Assembly (NCBI GenBank): GCA_964468185.1
Contig: CAYXTR010000001.1
Span: 124,001-188,000, forward strand
Direction of reading: 5' to 3'
Origin: JANQFV01 sp964468185
GTDB taxonomy: Bacteria > Planctomycetota > Phycisphaerae > UBA1845 > Fen-1342
DNA length: 64,000 bases
In this document: positions 25,514 to 34,634 of the stretch, in pieces
Position numbering within the stretch: position 1 is the stretch's first letter
Layout: the number at the start of each line of letters is the position of its first letter
The notes under the pieces: generated by a model
What the model was told of the DNA's origin: nothing
The model's input: only the letters and a program-made list of their open reading frames with translations
The model's database searches: none
Position numbers and translations under genes: made by a program

Positions 25514-27383
25514 GCTGCACCTCCGAATCGACCTGGATGCCGAGGTCGGCGGCCACCCGTTTGACGAAGTCCGTGTGGGCCTCCGTGAGCCGCGGCAGGG
25601 GCGTATCCCCGCTGAGCGTGGCGGGCGAGAAGGGGAAGACCTGCGGGGCGAAGACCACGTTACAGATGTGCAGGATGCCGACGTGAATCACGGCCAGGAA
25701 TGCCTCGTATGTGTGGGCGATCATGCACAGGTTGAAGATGCGGCCGTCGACGAATTGCGAGCTGTACTCCGCGGTCCAGAGCAGCAGGCCCGTGACGCCG
25801 AGCAGCATGGTGCCCCAGAAGACGCCGAAGTACTCGAACTTCTGGTCGATCGTGAAGCGGTCGAACGTGGGTGGCTCGCGGCGGAGGAACATCAGGTAGG
25901 CCAGCAATTGGAAAGTCTTCTTGATGTCGGCCGGGCCGACGAACATCGGCATGGACGTCAGCGCCGGAATGAAGCCGATGCGCGTGCCGTCGCGCCGCTT
26001 GTGCAGGGCTTTGCGCACCATGCCGGCGAGGGCGTGGAACAAGTGCGTCAGGAAACCGACGACGAGGATGACGCCAGCCCAGTGGTGCACGGTGCGGGCG
26101 ACGCCGAGACCGCCCAGACCATCGATCACGGCGCGGGCCCAGCCGTGGGTGGCGAACTTCATCGGGAAGCCGGTCACGACGAGCGTCGCGAACACGATGA
26201 CCAGAATCCAGTGTTGCCAGCGTTGTGCGGGCGTGAAGCGTCGCAGGCGTTGCTTTCCCTCGGGGTGAGCGAGGACCGCCAGGGCGAGTTGCCGCATACG
26301 CTCCTCCCCTTCGACGTGCCGACCGGTGACGACCTGGAAGAGTTCCAGGGTGGTCAGGACGAGTGACGGGCCGAAGGTCAGGAGGGTGAAGATGACGAAG
26401 GCGGCGGCGAGGATGATCTCGGGGCCGCGCTCAGTCGGCAGGTGCAGGTGGACGGCGGCCAGGCCGATGTTCTTGTCTGCGCCGGGGTGGCAGTTCACGG
26501 AGCGGCACGAGTCCGCCTTGTTGTCGGGGTGCGTGATGGACGCCGGGTTGTCCTGGGCCAGGACGAGATGCGCATCGGTCCCGACGCGCGTGTGGCAGTT
26601 CACGCAATCCGCGGTGTGCATCTCGCCGAGCAGCGCCGCTTTGCCGTGGTACGTGCCGGTATAGCCAACGACGGCATTCTTCAGGTCGTGGGCGGCGAGC
26701 ACCTTGGGGTCCGCGTGGCAGATGGCGCAGGCCTGGGCGCGTTCGAGTGGCGGGCGGGCGTTCTGCAAGCGGGAGGTCACGTGTCCGAGGTAGTAGCGGA
26801 CGTCGACCGGGACCTGCTCGCCGTGGCAATCGGCACAGCGGTCGAAGGTCTGCTGACCAATGAACTCGAGCTGTGGAATCAGGTCCAGCGGATCGCGAAA
26901 CAGCGGTTCGTCGTGGCAATACAGGCAGTAGGATTGACCTTCGCCGAGCAGCGGACCGCCGGTAAACTCCAAATCGCGCAGCGTTTCCGGGGCGTGGACG
27001 CTGCGGCGGAGCGCGTCGGCCGAAGCGGCGTGGCTGAAGCGGCGCGCCAGGCCGCGGGGATCATCGAGGTGACAGGTGGTCGTGCAGTCCACGCGCGAAA
27101 CGGGTTTGTGCGGAATGACCGCGACTTCATCGCGCGGGTGGCAATCGGTGCAGGCCAAACGGGCGTGCGGGCCGAGCCGGCGGGCGTGGTAGTCGCTGCT
27201 GGTGAAGTACAGATGGACGGCGTCGTCCTCGGGCACGTAGCGGCTCAGGCCACGGTACTGGTGACATAGCAGGCAGTTGTCCGGATCTTCCGCCTCAACG
27301 GCTGGCGCGAGGGACAGCAAGACGACAACGGTGAGCAGCGGCCACCGCCATCCGTAACATCCTGAGCTTGCGAAGTACCTCAT
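25506..27383 (-). CDS. Octahaem cytochrome c fused to di-haem-type cytochrome b membrane domain
   Basis: 625 residues. A signal peptide (WPLLTVVVLLSLAPAVEA) is followed by eight haem motifs, including CTTTCH (CX3CH) and CRSVNCH (CX4CH). After about residue 310 come five or so membrane helices resembling the cytochrome b561/formate dehydrogenase gamma family (QHWILVIVFATLVVTGFPM, VHHWAGVILVVGFLTHLFHA), with histidines suited to ligating haem b. Such modules pass electrons between menaquinol and periplasmic haems. ATG 27383 overlaps the previous stop (ATGA). It is paralogous to the first 640 or so residues of the upstream fused gene. Confidence 0.92.
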   Translation of the reverse strand: MRYFASSGCYGWRWPLLTVVVLLSLAPAVEAEDPDNCLLCHQYRGLSRYVPEDDAVHLYFTSSDYHARRLGPHARLACTDCHPRDEVAVIPHKPVSRVDCTTTCHLDDPRGLARRFSHAASADALRRSVHAPETLRDLEFTGGPLLGEGQSYCLYCHDEPLFRDPLDLIPQLEFIGQQTFDRCADCHGEQVPVDVRYYLGHVTSRLQNARPPLERAQACAICHADPKVLAAHDLKNAVVGYTGTYHGKAALLGEMHTADCVNCHTRVGTDAHLVLAQDNPASITHPDNKADSCRSVNCHPGADKNIGLAAVHLHLPTERGPEIILAAAFVIFTLLTFGPSLVLTTLELFQVVTGRHVEGEERMRQLALAVLAHPEGKQRLRRFTPAQRWQHWILVIVFATLVVTGFPMKFATHGWARAVIDGLGGLGVARTVHHWAGVILVVGFLTHLFHALAGMVRKALHKRRDGTRIGFIPALTSMPMFVGPADIKKTFQLLAYLMFLRREPPTFDRFTIDQKFEYFGVFWGTMLLGVTGLLLWTAEYSSQFVDGRIFNLCMIAHTYEAFLAVIHVGILHICNVVFAPQVFPFSPATLSGDTPLPRLTEAHTDFVKRVAADLGIQVDSEVQRG

Positions 27384-30355
27384 TCAGCCTCGCTTTCGCT
27401 GTCGAGCGGCAGATAGAACGGCTGCCCGGATTCGATCTTGAGTATCGAGCGCATGATGGAGCTTTCGCGCAACTGACGAACGCGGGAACGCGGATAGCCG
27501 AGGAGGGCGGCATCCACGAGCTCGGGCTTGTCGCTATGACAGGGGGTGCACATCGCCCCGACAGGGCGTATGCCGACGTGCACGCGGTCGAGCAGTTCCT
27601 GGGCCGCCGATTCCGACAAGGTGTCCTTCTGGCGGAGATAGGCGCGGGTTGCGGCCTGCTCATCTTCAGTGGGGTGCCCTACCCGGGCGTCGTCTTGGTA
27701 CAACGCGACCTTGGCGGCGTATTCGCCGCGGACGTGCATGTCGACGTCACGGCGCAGGTCGATGATGATGTCGCGCCAGACCTGGCTGCGGGGGTGCGTG
27801 GTTTCAAGGCGTACGAGCCACGAGCGCAGTTGCGGGTTGTAGCCCGAGGCCGGCAGGGCCTCGGCGAGCAGGCGCTGGAGCTCGACACTGAACTGGGCGG
27901 CGTCCTCGCTGGGAATCTCCGGGTTTTCCTCGAGCATCGTGGCCACGCGGAGGATGGCGGGGACCATAGTACGCTCACGCTCGGGCAGCTTGATCCAGGA
28001 AGCCTGCTTCGGGTTGTAGTCACCCTCGGCATGACAAACCGCGCAATCGACAAACGTGGCGTGCATGTTGAGGAAGGCGCGGACCTCGATGCGTTGGCCG
28101 TGTGGCAATGGTGTGTGGCAGCCACTGGTTGTGCACGAATCCTTGGGGTCGGGCTGAAACCACTGCGGGATCTGGTGGAAGTGCGCCAGCGGGCCACGGG
28201 CCTGGTGATCGCTGCGGGCTTCGAAGAACGCGGGCTCTACGGCGGCGGCGAAGAACTCATCCGCATCGAGGCGCTTCGGAATGTCTACGATTTCGACCGG
28301 AGCCGTCTGGCGCGTCAGCAGCATGTGGGCCAGGAAGTCCAGCGCGAGGAATGCGACGAAGACGTACGCGGCGGCTACGACGGCGCTGTAAGAGCGCCGC
28401 AGCAGTCCCTTGAAGAATCCCTTCACCCGCGCGCCGCCGGTCGGGCGGGATTCGGTGACCTCCGCATAGGAGAGCCCCACGCGTTGGGCGAGGGTTTCGA
28501 GCTCGCCGCGGTGATTCTCGGCCCACTCGCCGATGGGCGCCTGGCCGGTCAGCGTGCCGCGCGACAACGGGAAGACGGTGGGAGCGAAGATGACCGAGAA
28601 CAGGTGAATGGCTGCGATGTACGTAAAAGCGAGGTAGGCCTCATCGGAGTGGATGATGAAGGCGAAGTTGAGGGCCCGGCCGGACATGTTCTCGCTGACC
28701 CACGGTGCCGCCCAAAGGGCGATCCCGCTCAGGCCCATGATGGGCATGCCCCAGAACACCGCCCAGTATTCGAATTTCTCCAGCACGTTGTAGCGGCCGA
28801 AGTGGGGGCGTGCCTTTCGCAGGCCGAGCAGGTGCAGGAACAACTGGCCGAACTCGACCGCATCGCGCGGTCGCATCATCATGGGGAAGTCCCAGAGGAT
28901 CTTCCAGATCGGTCGCTTGTCTCCGGCGCTCTCATTCGCGCGCAGTTGACCGATGAACTTCGCCGCCAGATAGCCCAGGTGGTAGACAAAAACGCCGATC
29001 AGCACGACGCCCGCGATGCGGTGAATAATCCGTACGGCTGTCAGGCCACCGAGCAGGTTGGCGATGAGCTGTGCCCAGTCGGCCTCGGCGAATTTGATCG
29101 GCATGCCGGTCAGTACGAGTACGCTGAAGGAGATGGCCAGCCACCAGTGCTGGACGCGCTCGTGCACCGTCATGCGCTGCAAGAGGCGTTTGCCGTCGGG
29201 GTGGGCCTGTAGCTGGCGGGCCAGGCGAACGAGTCGCTTGTGGTCCGGGTCAACGCGACGTATCGCGGCGTTGATCAGCTCGAGGATGACCAGCACGAAG
29301 AAAACGGCCATCGTGGCGGCCGTCAGGATGATGAAGAAGGCGGCGACGTAGAACTCCCAGGTGTGCTCGGCGGGATCGAGCTCCAGGTGCACGGCGGCGC
29401 TGGTCATCTCCGGTGGGAAGCCCGGGTGACAGGCGACGGTGCGGCAGGTGTCGGCCAATTCCGTCGGGTGGATGGACGAGTGCTCGACTTCGCGACCGAG
29501 CATGAGATGCTGGTCGCCGGTTTGTGACGAGTGGCATTCGACACAAGTTGCCGTTTCCTCGCTGCCGAGCAGGCTGGCCTTGCCGTGAAAGCTGTGGAGG
29601 TAGCTGGCGACGGCGTCGTGGCCCGCGTAGCGTTCCTCAACGATGGTCGGGTCACTGTGGCACACCGCGCAGACCTGGACGAGTTGCCGGACCGGGCGGG
29701 CGGGTTTCATCCGGGCGGCGACGTGGCTGGCGAAGTACTCGACCTCGAGCGGGAGCTCCTCGCTGTGGCAGGTGTCGCAGCGCGTGTCACCACTGTGGTC
29801 GATGAAGCCCTCGGGCACGCCCTGTTCAAAGCCGAAGGAGGGTTGATCGTGACAATACAAGCACGTTGACTGCCCCGGTCGCAGCAGTGGCGGGTCGAAG
29901 GCCAACTCTGACAAGACGTCGGCCGAGTGAGCGCTGCGCTCGAGACTTTCTGCGACGCGCTGATGGCTGAAGCGCAGGGCCGCGCCGGTGGCGGCGGGTG
30001 TGATGTGGCAGGTTTGCGTGCAGTTGACGGGCGTCTTCACGTCGTGCGGGATGACGGCGACTTCGGACTTCTCGTGACACGCCGTGCATTTGAGCCGGGC
30101 GTGGGGACCCTGGCGGTGGGCGTAGTATTCGGCGCTACAGAAGAACAGCCGCAGTTCGTTTGTCTCCGGGTCGAGGCGGCTGAGGCCGCGGAAGCGGTGG
30201 CAGGAAAGGCAGTTTTCTGGATCCTGCGCCACGGCCACGGTAGCCGACGCGAGAATCGCGCCAATGAGTGCCACGGCGCGCCAATGACGCCTGCGCGCAG
30301 TTCGTTTCGCACGGGCGGCCGGTGTGTTCTGTTCCTGCAACATCCGCCGCTCCAT
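27380..30355 (-). CDS. Fused 11-haem cytochrome b/c protein, first gene of cytochrome operon
   Basis: 991 residues. Signal anchor (WRAVALIGAILASATVAVAQ), then eight N-terminal haem motifs (CLSCH to CRTVACH, with CX3CH and CX4CH variants). A cytochrome b-like membrane block (about 330-600) includes QHWWLAISFSVLVLTGMPI and IHRIAGVVLIGVFVYHLGY. An extra helix (about 670-695) leads to a C-terminal domain with three more sites (CTTSGCH, CAVCH, CTPCH). Its length nearly equals the sum of the two downstream genes, whose order and variant haem motifs it copies. ATG 30355 has AGGAG 8 nt upstream. The likely role is quinol oxidation or reduction coupled to periplasmic multihaem transfer; the partner is unknown. 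Confidence 0.92.
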   Translation of the reverse strand: MERRMLQEQNTPAARAKRTARRRHWRAVALIGAILASATVAVAQDPENCLSCHRFRGLSRLDPETNELRLFFCSAEYYAHRQGPHARLKCTACHEKSEVAVIPHDVKTPVNCTQTCHITPAATGAALRFSHQRVAESLERSAHSADVLSELAFDPPLLRPGQSTCLYCHDQPSFGFEQGVPEGFIDHSGDTRCDTCHSEELPLEVEYFASHVAARMKPARPVRQLVQVCAVCHSDPTIVEERYAGHDAVASYLHSFHGKASLLGSEETATCVECHSSQTGDQHLMLGREVEHSSIHPTELADTCRTVACHPGFPPEMTSAAVHLELDPAEHTWEFYVAAFFIILTAATMAVFFVLVILELINAAIRRVDPDHKRLVRLARQLQAHPDGKRLLQRMTVHERVQHWWLAISFSVLVLTGMPIKFAEADWAQLIANLLGGLTAVRIIHRIAGVVLIGVFVYHLGYLAAKFIGQLRANESAGDKRPIWKILWDFPMMMRPRDAVEFGQLFLHLLGLRKARPHFGRYNVLEKFEYWAVFWGMPIMGLSGIALWAAPWVSENMSGRALNFAFIIHSDEAYLAFTYIAAIHLFSVIFAPTVFPLSRGTLTGQAPIGEWAENHRGELETLAQRVGLSYAEVTESRPTGGARVKGFFKGLLRRSYSAVVAAAYVFVAFLALDFLAHMLLTRQTAPVEIVDIPKRLDADEFFAAAVEPAFFEARSDHQARGPLAHFHQIPQWFQPDPKDSCTTSGCHTPLPHGQRIEVRAFLNMHATFVDCAVCHAEGDYNPKQASWIKLPERERTMVPAILRVATMLEENPEIPSEDAAQFSVELQRLLAEALPASGYNPQLRSWLVRLETTHPRSQVWRDIIIDLRRDVDMHVRGEYAAKVALYQDDARVGHPTEDEQAATRAYLRQKDTLSESAAQELLDRVHVGIRPVGAMCTPCHSDKPELVDAALLGYPRSRVRQLRESSIMRSILKIESGQPFYLPLDSESEAE

Positions 30356-30617
30356 GCGGCCAACTCCTGCTCGGCTTAATTTGGATATGTGGACGCCATT
30401 CTAGGTTGAACCCGGGTGATTGCAACGCGGCGTTGGCGTGAGTTGTGCGCCGAGCGAAATTGTCGTCAGGATTAACGCTTTCAAAACTGCTGACGCCCGG
30501 TACTGCTTAACCCGTTGGGCCGGCGGCAGTTGGATAGTCACGACGTATCAGGTACCATTTCGGTAGCCTTTACGGGACGGGCGGCAGTTGCGTGTCATGC
30601 AGGCGTTTGGAGCGATG
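30356..30617. promoter_or_regulatory. Divergent control region between cytochrome operon and LuxR-type regulator
   Basis: About 260 bases with no gene, from which the cytochrome operon (minus) and the regulator gene (plus) must both be read. I could not settle on a sigma70 promoter. A GGTACCATT word at 30551-30559 recurs at 31336-31344 ahead of the octahaem gene; this is only a weak lead for a shared operator. Confidence 0.4.
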
Positions 30618-31271
30618 ATGAGATCGGACGCATCGATCAACGGCGGCAAGGCTTGCATGCATGACTGTCTGCTTGCACAGGCGGCAGCCGGGCTGTCGGT
30701 CGGGCTTGTGCTGGTCGGTCCCGCGGGGCGGATCGGCTGGCTGAATGCGGCTGCGGAGGGTTTGCTGGGAGTGGCGGGCGGCGCGGCGCGCGGTAAGGCG
30801 TTCGAGCAGGTGCTGCGGGATCCGCAGTTGACCGCTCTTTGGTTGGACGCCCGCGACGTGGGGGAGAATGTTCAAACGTCCATCTCATTGATCTGGCCGC
30901 GCGAGTTGGAACTGAATGTGACGATCAGTCCCTGCCGGGATAGTCAGGCGCGAGACCTGGGTCATGCACTGTTGCTGGTGGATGTCACACGCGATCGCCG
31001 CGTGCAGGTCGAGCTGTCGCACGCGGTGGCGACACGTTTGCTGAAGCTGACGAGCGGCCATATGCCGCCGGAGCCGGTGGCGAACCTGACGCAGCAGGAA
31101 CTGCGGGTGTTGCGGCTGGTGGGGCGGGGCCTGAGCAATGAGGATATCGCAGAAGAGACGAACATCTCCTCATCGACGGTGCGGTCGCACCTGAAGAGCG
31201 TCTATCGAAAACTGAATCTCAATTCTCGGACTGAGGCGATTGCTTTCGCGGTTCGCCATCATCTGGCTTGA
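30618..31271 (+). CDS. PAS-domain LuxR-family transcriptional regulator
   Basis: About 217 residues. A PAS-like sensor domain (GLVLVGPAGRIGWLNAAAEGL, later LLLVDVTRDRRVQVEL) occupies the first 130 residues. A C-terminal LuxR/FixJ helix-turn-helix follows (LTQQELRVLRLVGRGLSNED, then STVRSHLKSVYRKLNLNSR). It has no receiver domain, so it is not a classic response regulator. ATG 30618 has GGAG 5 nt upstream; ATG 30597 and 30615 are in frame. It sits between the divergent cytochrome operon and the octahaem gene, so control of these by redox or a ligand is a reasonable inference. Confidence 0.88.
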   Translation: MRSDASINGGKACMHDCLLAQAAAGLSVGLVLVGPAGRIGWLNAAAEGLLGVAGGAARGKAFEQVLRDPQLTALWLDARDVGENVQTSISLIWPRELELNVTISPCRDSQARDLGHALLLVDVTRDRRVQVELSHAVATRLLKLTSGHMPPEPVANLTQQELRVLRLVGRGLSNEDIAEETNISSSTVRSHLKSVYRKLNLNSRTEAIAFAVRHHLA

Positions 31272-31770
31272 GGGGGCGCAACTGCGCGCGACGTCGGGGG
31301 AGGCGGCGAACATGCACGGCTCAGCCGTATGCCCCGGTACCATTGTGTATCGCGTTTCAGTTCTGAACCCCGCCGTGATTGCTGGGCTACTCGGTGGGTA
31401 CCGTCGTCATGTCCGGTGGCAGTGATCGTCCGTCTATCAAAACGGGCTTCCCGACCTGCGCGAGGCGATCTTGAGCATACCGACGAGTTGAGGACCGAGG
31501 TGGGCCAGCTTCTGCATCAGGGGTGTCTTGTTAATCCCCTCCCCCTAACCGGCTAAGAAACCGCCGGAGTAGATAGTGCCTCTATGAAACATTGCGCAGG
31601 ATACTTTTATGCGGACGAGCAGCGGCTATGTGCCGCGCGTTCGTGAGTGTCTGGTCGCAAGATCGCGGTCCTCCGGCTCGACGCCCTCGGCGGGCCCGGC
31701 GTCGGCCATGTTTCAGATCTGCTCTGTCGAGCGACCCCGGAACTGTTTACGTGCCATGGAGGTCTACCGA
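31272..31770. other. Long leader/intergenic region ahead of octahaem cytochrome gene
   Basis: About 500 bases without a supported gene. It has a possible CCGGC/GCCGG hairpin near 31549-31567 and the GGTACCATT word near 31336. An open frame from 31609 runs into the octahaem cytochrome gene, but it is Arg/Ser-rich and lacks a signal peptide, so it is treated as non-coding. Confidence 0.45.
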
Positions 31771-33420
31771 ATGTTGATGCGCAAACTGCTGCTTCTGCTC
31801 CTGATCGTGGGCGTGAGCCTCGGGCTCACCGTCAACCTGGGCGGGTGCCCGCTCGATTCGTTGCTCCCGACGCCGGACAACGGCGATGTGGATGACGGCG
31901 GCGATGACGGGGCTGATGATGGTGATGACACGGACGACGGCGCGGATGACGGTGATGGAGACGACGCCGACGATGGTGATGACGACGCGGACGACGGCGA
32001 TGATGACGATGGTGATGATGGAACGGCGATGACGCGGCACCAACTCATCTTCACCGAAATCGTGCCGGAAGGTTATGAGGGACCGGCGAGTTGCCTGCTG
32101 TGCCATACGAACGTGGCGCTCGACCTGATTGAGAAAGCGCACTGGCTTTGGGAAGGTGAGGTCGACAACATTGTCGGCCTCGAAGGCGAGACGCACGGGA
32201 AGCAGGACCTGATCAACAACTTCTGTATCGCCGTACCGTCCAACGAGGGGCGCTGCTCGCAGTGCCATCCGAGTTATGGCTGGACTGACAACACGTTCGA
32301 CTTCACGAGCACCGACAACATCGACTGCCTGATCTGTCACGATACGACCGGCACGTACAAGAAGCACCCGTCGGCGAATGGCGGCGGTGGACAGCCAGCC
32401 ATGATGGTGGATGGTGAGCTCACGGTCGTTACGGCGGCCGACCTCCAGCAGGTGGCCTACAACGTCGGTGAGCCGACGCGGCAGAATTGCGGCGCGTGCC
32501 ACTTCTTCGCGGGTGGTGGTGACAACGTGAAGCACGGTGATCTGTCGAGCGATCTGGTCAGTCCGACCGCGGAGATGGACTATCACATGGGTACGTTCGA
32601 CTTCACCTGCCAGGATTGTCACACGACGACGAATCACGGGATCGCCGGCATGGTGCTGCATTCTTCGGACGAGGGCGGTGGCTGGCCGACGTGCACGGGG
32701 ACGTGTCACGATGCGACGGCGCCGCACCAGGAAGACGCGCTACTGGCACAGATTCTGAACCGCCACATCGACCGTATCGCGTGCGTCACCTGCCACATTC
32801 CGACGTTTGCGCGCAGCAAACCCACCAAGGTCGAGTGGTATTGGGACGAGGCCGGGCAGGACATCGACCCGATTCCGACAGACGAATTCGGGATGGCGAC
32901 CTACGACAAGAAGAAGGGGCGTTTTGTTTGGGATATGAACGTCGCGCCCACCCTGATGTGGTACAACCACAAGTGGGAACGCATGGTGCTCGGAGCCGCG
33001 GATACGTACGATGAAGCCGGTACCGTCGACGATCCCGTCGTCATCGCCAAGCCGACCGCGACGATCGATGACGAAGACGCCAAGATCTATCCGTTCAAGA
33101 AGATGATCGGCACGCAGCCGGCAGATACGGCAAATCAACGGCTGATTGTGCCGCACCTGTTTGGCACGGCCACCGGCGACAATCCGTACTGGGGTAACTA
33201 CGAGTGGGCGCCGGCGTTGCAGGACGGCGCTGATTATGCCGGCCAGCCGTTCGACTCCAGTACGTGGAGCGCCGAGGATGGCTTCGTCAACACAGTCATG
33301 TACCTGACCGTGAATCACGAGGTGGCTGCGGCTGATCAGGCGCTGACATGCGATGAGTGCCACGGCGTCGAAGGATTCTTCGAGGCGCTCGGATACCCCG
33401 AGGGCGATCCGCTCGAATAA
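31771..33420 (+). CDS. Octahaem cytochrome c, tetrathionate reductase (OTR) family lipoprotein
   Basis: 549 residues. A lipoprotein signal (KLLLLLLIVGVSLGLTV, lipobox near LGGC) is followed by an extreme Asp/Gly tract of about 50 residues and eight haem motifs. These are CLLCH, CSQCH, CLICH, CGACH, CQDCH, CTGTCH (CX3CH), CVTCH and CDECH. ICHDTTGTYKKHPS and KVEWYWDEAGQD are typical of the octahaem OTR family, whose members reduce tetrathionate, nitrite or hydroxylamine in vitro; the physiological substrate here is unknown. ATG 31771 has GGAGG 8 nt upstream and begins the signal peptide. The acidic tract may tether the catalytic domain away from the membrane or bind cations. Confidence 0.92.
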   Translation: MLMRKLLLLLLIVGVSLGLTVNLGGCPLDSLLPTPDNGDVDDGGDDGADDGDDTDDGADDGDGDDADDGDDDADDGDDDDGDDGTAMTRHQLIFTEIVPEGYEGPASCLLCHTNVALDLIEKAHWLWEGEVDNIVGLEGETHGKQDLINNFCIAVPSNEGRCSQCHPSYGWTDNTFDFTSTDNIDCLICHDTTGTYKKHPSANGGGGQPAMMVDGELTVVTAADLQQVAYNVGEPTRQNCGACHFFAGGGDNVKHGDLSSDLVSPTAEMDYHMGTFDFTCQDCHTTTNHGIAGMVLHSSDEGGGWPTCTGTCHDATAPHQEDALLAQILNRHIDRIACVTCHIPTFARSKPTKVEWYWDEAGQDIDPIPTDEFGMATYDKKKGRFVWDMNVAPTLMWYNHKWERMVLGAADTYDEAGTVDDPVVIAKPTATIDDEDAKIYPFKKMIGTQPADTANQRLIVPHLFGTATGDNPYWGNYEWAPALQDGADYAGQPFDSSTWSAEDGFVNTVMYLTVNHEVAAADQALTCDECHGVEGFFEALGYPEGDPLE

Positions 33421-33734
33421 ACCCGCAAAGTGCTGTCCAGCGTAGCTGCCCCAGCGCAGTCACGTGTGACCACGCGATCAGACCCAGAGAAAGCCGACGT
33501 GTCGAGTGATGCGTCGGCCTTCTTCTTGTATCGACCGAGGCAGGCCCCCTGAGATCCAGGTATCCTGTCATCCGCACCCCGGCTCGGGATTTCGGCGAAC
33601 TGGTTCACATGTGAGAGCGTCCAAGGTAAGTGGCGTCTATTGTCCCGCCCGCACCCTGAGGCGCGAGGCGCCCGGAGACGTCAGGCTCGGCGGCCGTGAA
33701 ATGTGACAAGCTGACACGGGAACAAGGGGTCGTG
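33421..33734. other. Intergenic region after octahaem gene, mostly featureless
   Basis: About 310 bases. It contains the terminator hairpin at 33490-33527 and a G-rich SD-like run just ahead of the next start. Nothing else convincing was seen. Confidence 0.5.
33490..33527 (+). terminator. Probable rho-independent terminator of octahaem gene
   Basis: GCCGACG (about 33492-33498) pairs with CGTCGGC across a loop of about 13 nt, followed by the pyrimidine-rich CTTCTTCTTGT. It begins 70 bp after the octahaem cytochrome stop codon. Confidence 0.6.
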
Positions 33735-34580
33735 ATGCGCGGCTTGAACCGTGACGCGCGAGATCAGTCAACGACGGACGAGGCTGCGCCGGATTCTGGT
33801 GATCCGCCGGTCGTCAGCCGGATTGAGACGGATCGGTTCTGCGAGTCGTGCGGGTATAACCTGCATCTTCAGGAAGTGCGGCGCGATCCGCGCACGGGGG
33901 TGCTACTGACGCGTTGTCCGGAGTGTGGGCGCTATGCGCCCGCACAAACGCACACGACGGCGGGGCGGCTCTGGCTGCGGCGACTGGCGGGCGCGTTCAT
34001 TCTCGGTTGGGTCATGCTGCTGCTCGTGCTGGTTGGCGCTGCGGTTGGCCTGCAATTGGCGGTCCTGGGGGTATCCGGGGGCGAATTGGTCGAGCACGTA
34101 CCCATTCACGTACCGACAACCAATCCCGGAACCGGGCTCTTCCGCCGGACCTATTCCTTCCAATGGGCATTCACGTCCGATGTCAGGGAAGTCATTACTG
34201 TGACGTCCGCCGCGTCCGGCGTGTCGATCGGGTTGGCATTGCTGACGGCGGTCGTGACGGTGGTGCTACTGCCCCACTGGCCCCGATGGATCTATCCCCT
34301 TTACATGCTGGGCATTGGGTTACTGGCCGCAGTGTGTGTGCAGGCGACCGTGTACATTGAAAGACCAGACCTCTTCGACAGCAGATTGCCAATTACGGCC
34401 ATCATCACGTGTGCCTATCTGGTGAGCGGCGTCGCCGGGGCAGTATTCGGGCGGCCACTGGCACGCTTGATGTTGAACGTGTTGTTACCACCGCGGCTGC
34501 GCGAACCGTTCGCGTATCTGTGGCAGGTAGATGGGAGAATCCCGCCGACCAGACGTCCAGAGTCGGCGGCGGAACGGTAG
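33735..34580 (+). CDS. Zinc-ribbon membrane protein, unknown function
   Basis: 281 residues. An N-terminal zinc ribbon (RFCESCGYNLHLQ and RCPECGRYAP) precedes about four membrane segments (LAGAFILGWVMLLLVLVGAA, VSIGLALLTAVVTVVLLP, YPLYMLGIGLLAAVCVQATV, TAIITCAYLVSGVAGAVFG). ATG 33735 has AAGGGG about 5 nt upstream; an in-frame GTG at 33696 is possible. Zinc-ribbon membrane proteins of this layout are common and uncharacterised in planctomycetes. It converges on another zinc-ribbon gene. Confidence 0.72.
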   Translation: MRGLNRDARDQSTTDEAAPDSGDPPVVSRIETDRFCESCGYNLHLQEVRRDPRTGVLLTRCPECGRYAPAQTHTTAGRLWLRRLAGAFILGWVMLLLVLVGAAVGLQLAVLGVSGGELVEHVPIHVPTTNPGTGLFRRTYSFQWAFTSDVREVITVTSAASGVSIGLALLTAVVTVVLLPHWPRWIYPLYMLGIGLLAAVCVQATVYIERPDLFDSRLPITAIITCAYLVSGVAGAVFGRPLARLMLNVLLPPRLREPFAYLWQVDGRIPPTRRPESAAER

Positions 34581-34634
34581 CACGGAAAAGGTGGGCGATA
34601 CGCCCCAACTTCCGGATGTATAGCGCGCCGCATA

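Noticed and set aside
27368..29212. Long plus-strand open frame antisense to the fused cytochrome gene
   Set aside because: No motif and no SD; the minus strand encodes 11 haem sites with overlapping operon junctions.
30551..31345. GGTACCATT at two sites as a shared operator
   Set aside because: Only two 9-bp matches with different flanks; too little to list as a site, so it is mentioned only as a weak lead.
31609..31770. N-terminal extension of the octahaem cytochrome
   Set aside because: Arg/Ser-rich and without signal features; the GGAGG 8 nt before ATG 31771 and the lipoprotein signal fix the start.
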